Shown here: one piece after another, positions 54,904-64,000 of the stretch
Position numbering within the stretch: position 1 is the stretch's first letter
Layout: each line of letters opens with the position of its first letter
Origin: Hevea brasiliensis
Taxonomy: Eukaryota > Streptophyta > Magnoliopsida > Malpighiales > Euphorbiaceae
Reading direction: 5' to 3'
Assembly (NCBI RefSeq): GCF_030052815.1
Contig: NC_079499.1
Coordinates: 71,873,760 to 71,937,759 of the forward strand
Length of the DNA stretch: 64,000 bases
Program-made: the position numbers and the translations under genes
The notes under the pieces: generated by a model
Databases searched by the model: none
Told to the model about the DNA's origin: nothing
Seen by the model: only the letters and a program-made list of their open reading frames with translations

Positions 54904-56828
54904 CATACTCTCTAGTTCACTCTAAGTCCATCAAGACACTCAATCATGTTCCTTCTTTAGGGCTGCCAAAAATCATGGTGGACATACACATAACTTTTAT
55001 TCATTTAAGTTACAAATTCATACTTGTTTCAAGTCTCTAGCATGGGATTAAAGAGTTTTAAGTATATATGGGCACTAACCTCTTGTAGGGCAGAATTTTC
55101 CCAAGTTAATCTTCACTTTCTTTCCCTTTCTAGGCTGCCAAACACTTCCCAAGAGGTAGAGACAAGTTTTTAGTGAAGGGACTTAGGGTTTTGGGGTGAG
55201 GAAAGCATGGAAATTGAAGCTTTAGAAAGTTTGTTAATGGAGGAGTGAGGGAGGAGGTGAAAAACGTTTTTGAAGGAGAAGAAGGGCTGCTGTTTGCTTT
55301 TTAATTCTTTGGTCTCTTTTGACTCTTTTTATTAGTTAATTTGATGGTTACTTAATTGTGATTGGTGGACAATTTTAAATGACCTCATAATATGTCATAA
55401 TTGGCATTTTATTGTATTTTCTTTTCTTTTCTCTTCTACTAACTTCAAATTAATTTTTCATCAATATTAATTCATATTTTATGTCATAATAATTATTTAC
55501 TCAGCTGGACAAGTCGGCCAAAAATCGTCTCTGAAGGCGAAATGACCAAAATGCCCTCCGTTTGGCTTAACAGGTTAAAATTGTCTGTACCGATTGAAAA
55601 ATTTTTCTAAATATTTTCTTGGCATTCTAATGCCATAGGAATCTCAATGACCCTTCTTTGGAGTCCCAAAAATTATTTTATGAATTTTTCCCCGGGTCTA
55701 GGGCTCCTCGTTGCGAGAACCGCAACTTACCTCTGGTTACCCATCGCTTGGGCACCGGCTCGTTTAACTTGGTTGTATTTTATTTCTAAAATTTTTACTA
55801 AATGTTTCTTATTAATATTTGAGTTAATTATGGTCCCCTCACTTTAGTTTAAATATTTTTCCGGACGTTCTAGCTGTCCGGACCGACACCGGTCACCGGA
55901 ACATTAGAATGCACGGAGTTGCTACCGGGAGGGTGTTACATTTTCCACCTCTCCAAACTTCTTCTTTCTTTTTCTTTTTGTTGTAAATCTCCTTATCAAG
56001 TCTAGTTACAAGATTTAGTGATGGAGAGTACGGTTTCTATGGTGGGAATTAGGGTTTCTTCAAGCTCAAAATGAGCTTTAATGGAGTTTGGTGAGGGAGA
56101 GGGTGAGAGAGAGAGAGGACGGCAAGGTTGAAGATAACTCTTTTATTTGTTTTTTTTTTCTCTTTTCTTTTTCTCTTATGAATTTAGTCTTATGGAAGAC
56201 CACAAATCAAATTAAATAAATTTTTAATTATAGTATTTATGGCATCATGCATGATGTCATGCATGATGTCATCTCTTTTCACTTTTTCAATTTTCTTTTC
56301 ATTTTTCTATTTATTTTTCTATTAGATTTTTAATTTAATTCTCAATTCTAAAATTTTCTTTTCTTCGATTTTATTTGACAGTTAGGTCAGAAGTCAACTC
56401 TCGGGGTCAATTGACCAAATTGCCCCTCGCCAGTTCGACCCAGTTTGCAAATAATTCAATATTTCTTTTGAATCCCTGACCTAATTATTTAACTAGCTTA
56501 ACAATTCTTTTTCATGATTTTCTCTTTTCCACTGTGTTCGCAAAAGTCCTAAGGACTGCGGCGTCACATTTTATGGTTTGAAATTTGAGTTTAAATTGAC
56601 TTCGTAATCCTTCCCGAGAAGGTCACCCATCGCTGTGACTCTCGGCTCATTTAACTTCTTATATTCTGTTTTTCTTATTTATACTTAACTAATTGGTAAT
56701 TACTAATTATTTGTGTTTATGGCTTCTCTAGTTGTCTTAAATGTGGTTTTAAACCCCTTAATTGTCCAGACCGACTCCGGTCACTGGAATAGTGAAATAT
56801 ACCAGGCTATGCAAATAGGGGTGTTACA

Positions 56829-56890
56829 CGGACCGGCACTGATCACCAGAACAGTAGAATGTACGGAATTGCTACAGTGAGGGTGTTACA
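56829..56890 (-). repeat. Start of element E 3' LTR (stub, right part)
   Basis: Minus strand begins TGTAACACCCTCACTGTAGC and reaches the TSD CGGAC of element D; it continues left of D at 23764 down to about 23685. Only about 135 bp of a 3.9-kb LTR survive. Confidence 0.85.
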
Positions 56891-57103
56891 ATTCTTCCCC
56901 TCTAACAAAAATTTCATCCTCGAAATTTACCCGGTGTAAATAGTCTAGCTACTGCTACTTCCTTATTTCTTCACCTTACTAGACAAAACAGATCTGTATT
57001 AGTGTCACCTCAACTCATATGAATGCAATGCATGTTATGCACACTATCCCTGTCCATCTATCTATGCCTAGGAATGCCTAAACTGTGCTCTAATACCAAT
57101 AAA
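56891..57103 (-). other. Element E interior (213 bp) with primer site and purine tract
   Basis: Minus strand: TGGTATTAGAGC (57087-57098) is the tRNA-Met primer site with one C-to-T change. The leader then matches the first 100 bp or so of the A1 interior, including a CAGATCTG word. It jumps to AGAGGGGAAGAAT, the polypurine tract, next to the LTR at 56890. Everything from gag to the tract is deleted. Confidence 0.85.
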
Positions 57104-60100
57104 TGTAACACCCCTTACCCGACTATAGTGTAACTGAGCAAGGTATGTCACATTCGGTGCCGGAGCACTCTATCTTATATTACTTTATTCCTTTAATAAT
57201 TTGATCTCGTTATATTTTAATATCAATTATTTTTCTGCAGAGAAACTAGTGGAGTTTCCCCTATTTTATTATCAGTTGATGTATTTCACTATTCACCTAT
57301 TTGAAATTTTCAATAATATTTTCAAATAAAGATCTCATTCATGCTCATCATTTATGATAGTGTCCATACATTTCGATTCTTATTCATTACGATGCATATT
57401 CATTCATGCTCATTTCATATATCAAAATTCTCATATTTCTATTAGTTTATATGATTTATAACTATTTACATAAAGCTCATACTTTACATGATATACAAAT
57501 TAATTACAATTCCATAATTTATATTTCAACATAATAACTAATTATAAATACATAAAATAACTTTTGTGAGCCCTAGCTATGTGTATTGTTGAGGAGGTGA
57601 CAACCTATACACTTCTGACACTTCTGCAGATCCGGACTCTAAGATCCCAGTCTTATATCCACTGGGCTTTATCTTCAGTACCTGCACAAAGGAAACAATC
57701 CATCGCGCTAAACATTGCTGCTTAGTGGTGCAATAATATGACAAGAAATAATGTATACAAATAAAGAAAGAATCAAGCATTCTAAATATTCAATTATCAA
57801 TTTGATTTAAAATGACATTTCTAGTATTAACTATCTTATATGCTAATTCATTCCTCTTTGGAAGTACCGAGTTTATAGCCTTACAGTAATAATATTTAAT
57901 GTACATTTTATTCTAGGAGTATTGCATTTGAAGTCTCTCTACGATTCTACAAATTGTATTTTTGTTATGTTTCTATTGCTAATCTCTTTTTTGCTAATCT
58001 CTTTTTCACATTTTATTTAATACTTTCTAATGTTTTTATTTGCTAATATGCTTAAATAATTTCAATAATTTACACTGCCCAGGTAAGCTATGACAGGTTG
58101 ACTAAACTGGATAACGGGTTGTTGGCACTGGACACTGTGGTGCCTCGGGCCGTCATACGATGGGACGCGGAACATCAACCACGTATGTAGTCAGTATGGC
58201 TAAAAAGCCATGATAACACATAATCGGGCATAAAAGCCATGAGTACGAGCATAAAGCCATGAGTGCGGGCATAAAGCCATGAGTGCGGGCATAAAGCCTT
58301 TCGCAGTACTGCTAAAATAATACCCTATTGGCATGTCAATCTATCCAATCTGACACACGTGTTTCGACAATATATGGGCACATAGTACCATTAAGCGTTC
58401 ATAAGTATCATTATTTCATAATAGATTCTAATTATAATTTCTAGCATTTTAATCTTTTTCATAATAGAAACATAAATCTCTAAGTTTAATATTTATATAA
58501 TTTATGCATTCATCGTAATTTATATATTCATTCTGTTATCCATAATGATCACAATTCAAAACAATGGTTCTCATGTACCATTGTATTCAAAATATTTTTC
58601 CCTTTTACAATAATGAGAATTACTATATCATTTGTACATTAATATAATTCATTTATATAGTTCACTATTTATCAATCTTACTATCTATTTATCACTTACA
58701 ATTTCTTATCTAATTTATTACACCAATTCACATGTATCTAGGTTCAAGCAAATTTTTATTTTTTTTTATTCAATAAAAAGGGAAAGCCCCCAAATATTGT
58801 TTACACATCATTTATACCTTTAATATTTCATTTATAGTAATTTACAATTCACATTCCAAATTATATCAACTATTTCTCCTAAGTTCCATTTGTGATGAGC
58901 CTAAAAATCCCATCAAACTAATCACATGATTTAAACAAACCTTAAATCATTTAAGTGAGGTATCATTAGCAATTTAAGTTTTAGTCCTTTGCATTCATCT
59001 CATTGAGGTTACTATTCGCTTAACTATTCCTATACAAAAGTTGACTTTTTAATACAGAATAGATTTGTTGAACCTAAGTTCACCAATATACCACATTTTA
59101 CATTTTATTTTTATTGGCATTGATTTCCAATACCATTTTAAAGCTTATTTTATGTTATTCAAAATTTTCAGATTTCATACCTTAAGTTTACTATTCTATT
59201 AGTCTAAGCTACAGTGAGAATTTGGCAAACTTTTCTTCATCAAAGTTGTTCCTTTATGTGTCTTCTTTACTTTCCATTTTGAATCACTCCATTTGGAGTT
59301 TTCTAGCTTAAGTTATGGCTATTTCACCATAACTGGCCGAATTGACCTATACCCAGAATTTCTGGGCAATCTTGGTTTTGCCAGATTTGGTATCTTGAAT
59401 TTGGTAGACAATTCCATTAAGTTCTGGTCAAAATTTGAAATTATGTTCTTCATGAAAGTTGTTCTAAATTGTCTAATCTTTCCATTGATATAAAATTCAG
59501 GTCATTTGGATATTTCTACAATGAGTTATGGCCAAATGAAAAAAGTTCATTTGGTCAATTTCCAGGACCAGCAGGTTGGTTACCCGGATTTGGTCTATTT
59601 TTAGGGTATCCTAAGTTTGTTTTCTGAGCAAGGTTTCTTCATTAAAGTTGTGCCATTATGTGTCTAGTTTCACCTACAATTGGCTTTGTACCAATTGAAG
59701 TTTTACAATTCTATTTATTATTGTCCAATCGCACTGAACTTAAGTCCACTGATTCTGGCACCTTAAGGTCAGTTTACCAAATCAAAGTTCAATGCCCTAA
59801 TTCACTTTAATTTATAGTTAAATCTTACTAAATGGTCATTAATTGACCATTAAAATGTTCATGCACCATTACATGAACAAAACCCTAAATTTTCATCAAA
59901 CCCTAAATCCCAAATTCTCAAATCTTACATTATACTCACAATTAAAGTTTTCAATTCACTTACACATGTCAAGGGACAGCCCTACACCATTTTAAATCCA
60001 TTAAAAGCTACCAAACTCAAGAACATTTAAGGCTGCCAAAAATTGGATAGTGTCCCTACATGCATATTTTTACACAATTTCTTCAATTCTTAGTTTAATT

Positions 60101-61025
60101 CCTAGTTCTAGTCAAGAATTAAAAGAGAAAAAGAAAGACTCTAGCACTAACCTCTTTGAGAGCTAACCCCAAGCTTGATAAACTTCTTGGTTTCCCTTCC
60201 CTTGTGCTGCCTCAAGCTAGTTCTAATTACAAGGGTCAACTTTAATGAAGATAAGAAGAAGTTTTTTGGTGTGGTTGTAAGAGAGTTCTAGTAAGAAGAG
60301 AGAGTAAAAATGGAGGTGTGTGTGTAGAGAGAGAGCTTTGGCTTGATAGGGAAGAAGAAGGCAGAAAATAATTCTTTTATTTAACTTCTTTTTCCCATTT
60401 TAAATGCATTTAAATGTGTTGTTAAATGGTGATTGGTCCATGAGTTTTGACTGCATCATTCTCACATGAGCATGATGTCATAAATGAGGTATTTATTTCC
60501 ATTTTCTTTTTCTTTCTTTTTCACTAACTTTTAATTAAATTTTTAGCAATATTTATTCGTATTTTATGTCATAATAATTATTTACTTAACTAGACATGTT
60601 AGCCAAAAATCATATCTGAAGGCAAAATGACCAAAATGCCCTCCATTTCGCTTAAGGAGCCAAAACTGTCTGTACCGATTAATAAAATTCCAAAAGCATT
60701 TTCTTGGCATTCTAATGCCATCAAAACCTCAATGACTCTTCTCTAGAGTCCCAAAAATTATTTCATAAATTTTCTCCCGGGTTTAGGGCTCCTAGCTGTG
60801 AAGACCGCAACTTCCCACTAGGTTACCCATCGCTAGGGCACTGGCTCATTTAACTTGGTTGTATTTTATTTCTAAAATTTTTTCTAAATTTTTCTTATTA
60901 ATATTTGAGTTATTTATGACTTCTCATTCTAGTCTAAATATTTTTCTAAACGTTCTAGCTGTCCAGACCGACACCGGTCACTGGAACAGTAGAATGTACG
61001 GAATTACTATAGTGAGGGTGTTACA
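57104..61025 (-). repeat. Element E 5' LTR (3922 bp)
   Basis: Ends (plus view) TGTAACACCCCTTACCCGAC and GAGGGTGTTACA. Same order of parts as A1/F: hairpin in sense CTAAGC...GTTTAG at 57708-57725, GGCATAAAGCC repeats, modules between about 59280 and 59710, and a U3 with a decayed palindrome near 60470. More AT-rich and diverged than A1. Confidence 0.92.
58226..58300. repeat. 20-bp tandem repeat in element E LTR
   Basis: About four units of GGCATAAAGCCATGAGTGCG, homologous in position to 53545-53610. Confidence 0.85.
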
Positions 61026-61236
61026 ATAACAGGAAATTAAATACTAAAAATTAAAATCAACTTGGATCTTGAACCTAGAGGTTGATGATGGGAAATTAAA
61101 TGCTAAAAATTAAAATCAACTTAGATCTTGAACCCAGATATTGATAACAGGAAATTAAACGCTGAAAATTAAAATCAACTTGGATCTTGAACCCTGAGGT
61201 TGATGATAGGAAATTAAATGCTGAAAATTGAAATCA
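61026..61236. repeat. 60-bp tandem array of Tat2, right half
   Basis: About 3.5 units of the array at 23222-23684 (GGAAATTAAATGCTGAAAAT, TAAAATCAACTTGGATCTTG). It starts abruptly at the right end of element E, so about 37.3 kb of nested insertions separate parts of what was one array. Confidence 0.92.
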
Positions 61237-61755
61237 ACTTGGATCTAACTTAGCTAACTATCATATATAAATTTTGCGTATACACCTCAAATGCTCCCAA
61301 AGCAAATCTGATGCATGGTGTTATCCTAAATGAAGTTTACTTAACAAGATCCTGAAGACAAACGATTGATGGAAAAGGTCAGGACGATTTACGAGGCTGG
61401 GCCCATCCCTTTTTGGCTTTTACTTTTTATCGTTCCTCACTAAAAGTGCCCCTTTTGGGTTTTCACTCCTAGTTTTTTTTTTTTTTTTTGACTCCCTTTC
61501 GCTCATTTTGCAGAAAGCGCCCTTTCAGGTTTTCGCCTTTTTTCCCTCATTTTGCTAAGAGCACCCGTTCGAGTTTTCACTCTTACCCTTTTTTTTTTTT
61601 GCATCTCTGCAGATTTCCGCTTCTTATACGCACTAGTTGCTCGATGATTAATTGCCCTCCTGTAAATCTCAAAGTATATAAAGTTACCTATGTTTTGATT
61701 CTTCTTATATAGAAAGCTCTTAATAAATTAATAGCGCATAAACCAAAGTGGATAA
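61237..61755 (-). other. Tat2 3' region between integrase and tandem array
   Basis: Minus strand shows three related blocks with GTGAAAACYCRAANGGG words (about 61430-61590), separated by A-runs. Such GAAAACCCGAAAGGG-type repeats are common after integrase in Tat elements. No integrase codons are visible before H1 begins, so the Tat2 integrase was displaced or lies beyond the window. Confidence 0.5.
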
Positions 61756-62343
61756 TGTGACACCCCTTACCTGTCTACAGTGTAGCTGAGCAAGATATGT
61801 CACACAGTGTACTGGAATACCATATTTTATCTCAATTATTTTTTATCCTTCCTTAATTTATTTCTTCATGGTTATGAAGTGCAATTTATAAAATTTAACT
61901 CATTTAAGTTATTTATTGAAATTATAAATTCATTTGAGGTTTCAAAAATTTTATAGAAAATTCGGCAAAGTACCGGCTAAAAATGGAGAAAACAGTTCTT
62001 CGGAACCTATGAAAAACACTTCTAATACATTTTCAATCATTCTCAATTTCCATTATATCAACATAATCTCAATATTTCTCAACCATTTCTCAAAAATTCT
62101 TCTATTTATCATTCATTCATTTCACATGATAATCATGTACAAATCATAAATAAATACTAGATTTTCATTTATAAACACAAATTACAAATATTTGCATTAA
62201 TACTAAAATATATTATATGAGTTTCAACTATACATGAGAAAATAAAAGTTTAATTACAAAATACAAACAGTATACAATACCAAAATGGGACCTAGTGTCC
62301 TACCAATGCACTAAAGTCTGTGAGGTGACACGGACACTATGCA
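61756..62343 (-). mobile_element. Tekay-type LTR H1 (A1/F family), interrupted
   Basis: Plus view starts TGTGACACCCCTTACCTGTC, like F at 52611, and follows that family through GAAAACAGTTCTTCGGAACC to GTGACACGGACACTATGCA. There it meets H2. The preceding 5 bp are GATAA; the other end is outside the window. Confidence 0.85.
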
Positions 62344-64000
62344 TATACACCTTATCCCTTGTAAGGCACGACATATCCCCATAGCATACCTAATGAATCA
62401 CCGAACTCCACCTGCCGATAACCCATTAGTTATGCTATAAAGGATTTTAAAACAAACCATAGCTTTTTATCTTATCAATTCTTTTGCAGAAAACTGTATG
62501 AGAATAGTTAAAATTCCATGTAAACATCCATTGAAAAAAATGATAGACTAAATATTGTAAAAGTTACATTTTCATAAGTCTCAAAATAAATTACAAATAG
62601 TTACAAACTCAAAATACTTTAGTAATGCAGTACTTTTTAATACAAACTACTCAATGTTTGTATAGGTACAAAATACATCCAAAGGAATCACAAGGGTATA
62701 CCTAACGTAATTACCCACAATCAATAACAAAATGCTGCTTCCAAGTCTCTCACTCAGCAGCCTTCTCCTTTCCCTTATCTGCGACAGCATAAAGAAGCTA
62801 TCGCTGAGTATATCACTTAGTGGTGCACAACTAATAACTTTAAAACTTAAGGTAAAACACAATTTGTCAAAGCATAATAAATCACATTTTTCTTAAGCAT
62901 GAAAACTTCACAATAGTTCTAAGTGAATAAGAGCCATTTATTGGAATAACATTTCAAAAGAGAAATCACACTTCATAAATCACAATTCACAAAGCATTAG
63001 TGTTGCCAACATCAACACACAGTTCAGGCCATGACACAAAGTTTCATGATCAATGCCGTGTTGTACACCATGACAAAGCAATCTCAACCTCACTAACCGT
63101 TATTAATAAGGGAAGGGCTAGCTAGCTAATGAGTACTCATGTAGTCTTACCCCACTAACCGTTATTAATGGGAGACATAATCAATATCAATTATCAACCC
63201 TAGGTAGCCGTTACTACTGAAGAGTTCCGAAAGTGACTGTCATGCTAACTGTGGTTTCAAAACAGTTTCCAAAAATTTCCCACTCAACAATCACATTTAT
63301 AAACCAATAAACACATTTAAATTCATCATAATATCCATATAAAGGTGGCAACACCCAAATTTCTTAAATGCAAGAGAAAAACCATATTTCAGTCAAAGTA
63401 AACTTGTTCAAAGCAATTTCATTCAATTTAACACATTCCAAGCAATTTACAAGTTTAAAAATGAAGAAAAGGTTAGTTGTGCACAAACCTTCAATAATTC
63501 TCCTTCCTTGTTACCTACTTCTCCTTGTCCGTTCCAACTTCTTTTTCTACTGAAAATATACAAATAGAATACCTCAATACCAATCTCAATTGCTGCCAAG
63601 AACTCATTACATGCATGTCTAATGCATCCCAAGTTAGCTTTACAAATTTTAGAATATTTTGGTTTTGGGACAGCTTGGTGCCTCAATCTTTGAACCCAAT
63701 TTTTACCTAGTTTCGATCATAATTTTGTTAGGTGTTCTTCATGAAAATTAGTCATTTAAGTTTTAACTTTATTCCTTTTTGAATTGCCTAATTCGGAGCT
63801 GTGTAGCTCAAGTTATGACCAAAACACGATTACTGTTCACGTCACTGTTCATCCTGCAGATTCAGTTATGGCAGATTTATCAATCCAAATTCATTTAGCA
63901 ATTTGTTCAAGTTAAGTCCATAATTTGGTCTAATGTTCTTCATAAGAAATATTCTACTATGTCTTACGTTTTCATCGGTTCAAGAATCACCTAAATTAGA
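62344..64000 (-). mobile_element. Tekay-type LTR H2 (C/D-like), runs off window end
   Basis: Plus view begins TATACACCTTATCCCTTGTA, a decayed TGTCACACCTTACCC start as in D, then follows C/D-type LTR sequence. It includes the GGTGCACAAC word, the double hairpin (62781-62820) and a module near 63780-63960 with AAGTTATGACC. Probably inserted in H1 and continuing beyond 64000. Confidence 0.8.
62781..62820 (-). other. Double hairpin in H2
   Basis: Sense stem 1: CTAAGT-GATAT-ACTCAG (62804-62820), one A-C mismatch. Stem 2: GCGATAGC, eight-base loop, GCTGTCGC (62781-62804), all eight pairs with one G-U. Confidence 0.68.

Larger units (their letters stand above)
52611..55940 (-). mobile_element. Solo LTR F, Tekay-type (3330 bp)
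   Basis: Minus-oriented LTR starting (plus view) TGTGACACCCCTTTACCC and ending GAGGGTGTTACA, with a perfect TSD TTTTC (52606-52610, 55941-55945). No primer site or interior. It belongs to the A1/G family by its U3, modules and hairpin (53212-53248: CTAAGC-TTTAT-GCTTAG in sense). Inserted in the 5' LTR of D. Confidence 0.95.
23765..56828 (-). mobile_element. Element D: Tekay/Del chromovirus, defective, host to three later insertions
   Basis: Both outer ends are TG...CA (TGTCACACCTTACCCC at 23765; GGGTGTTACA ending 56828), flanked by a perfect TSD CGGAC (23760-23764, 56829-56833). Removing C, A1 and F with their TSDs leaves about 12.0 kb: LTRs of about 3.54 kb and a 4.9-kb interior. Minus-strand gene order is gag, protease, RT, RNase H, integrase, chromodomain, which defines a Ty3/gypsy chromovirus. 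All coding modules carry stops or frameshifts and key Asp residues of RT and RNase H are lost. D lies in the 3' LTR of E. Confidence 0.95.
41350..56828 (-). repeat. Element D 5' LTR, split into three pieces
   Basis: Pieces 41350-43078, 51674-52610 and 55946-56828 join in order to match the intact 3' LTR (23765-27306). The interruptions are A1 (TSD ACTTT) and solo LTR F (TSD TTTTC). The joins fit the uninterrupted copy exactly, for example GAATTTGGCAAAACTTT then CTTCATAGAAAATG. Confidence 0.95.
23685..61025 (-). mobile_element. Element E: Tekay-type deletion derivative split by element D
   Basis: On the minus strand E has a complete 5' LTR (57104-61025), a 213-bp internal part (56891-57103) with primer site and purine tract, and a stub of 3' LTR: 56829-56890 plus about 80 bp at 23685-23764. 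The two stub parts flank element D and share its TSD. The stub ends at about 23685 in an irregular junction with the 60-bp array, so the left end was deleted and no TSD is visible (right flank ATAAC). E inserted into the Tat2 array before D inserted into E. Confidence 0.82.

Noticed and set aside
61026..61030. ATAAC as a TSD of element E
   Set aside because: The matching left flank is missing because the left end of E is truncated at about 23685, so a TSD cannot be shown.

Overview
This is plant nuclear DNA, almost certainly from a eudicot. No host gene, rRNA or tRNA gene is supported anywhere in the 64 kb. The window is a heterochromatin-like stack of LTR retrotransposons inserted into one another. 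The evidence is the LTR pairs, 5-bp target-site duplications (TSDs), initiator-tRNA-Met primer sites, polypurine tracts, and Ty3/gypsy and Ty1/copia protein remnants. I cannot name the species from sequence alone.

Layout. 1-3923: the 3' part of a plus-strand Ty3/gypsy Tat-lineage element (Tat1), with a broken integrase, a 49-bp tandem array and a decayed antisense ORF. 3924-6464, continuing at 19192: LTR-like sequence of a second Tat element (Tat2, minus strand). It is interrupted by a solo Tekay-type LTR (element G, 6465-19186, TSD TATTT), which is itself interrupted by a complete but defective Ty1/copia element (7068-16613). 19412-22460: the Tat2 antisense gene, present as a shortened duplicate and a long copy, each with the same promoter architecture. 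23222-23684 and 61026-61236: two halves of one 60-bp tandem array.

Between those halves lies a 37-kb nest. Element E (minus, 23685-61025, deletion derivative) was hit by element D (minus, 23765-56828, Tekay chromovirus with gag-pro-pol and chromodomain remnants, TSD CGGAC). D was hit by C (31050-40203, LARD-like with no coding capacity, TSD GGATA), by A1 (43079-51668, gag-only TR-GAG-type, TSD ACTTT), and by F (52611-55940, solo LTR, TSD TTTTC). 61237-61755 returns to Tat2, followed by two more Tekay-type LTR pieces, H1 and H2, the latter running off the window end.

How the parts relate. D is the only element here with remnants of a full chromovirus pol, but it is dead. C, A1 and E keep LTRs, primer sites and (A1 only) gag, so they must have been mobilised in trans by a relative of D. 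All Tekay-type LTRs share an architecture: a U3 that in several copies carries a palindrome, a splice-donor-like site, several degenerate copies of a roughly 190-bp module, a double hairpin near the 3' side, a splice-acceptor-like site, then the LTR end and primer site. The most interesting signals are the covarying double hairpin, the cryptic internal modules and possible leader intron of these LTRs, and the antisense gene of the Tat elements with its duplicated promoter. Differences between paired LTRs cluster at CAG/CTG/CCG sites, so some frameshifts here may be assembly errors.
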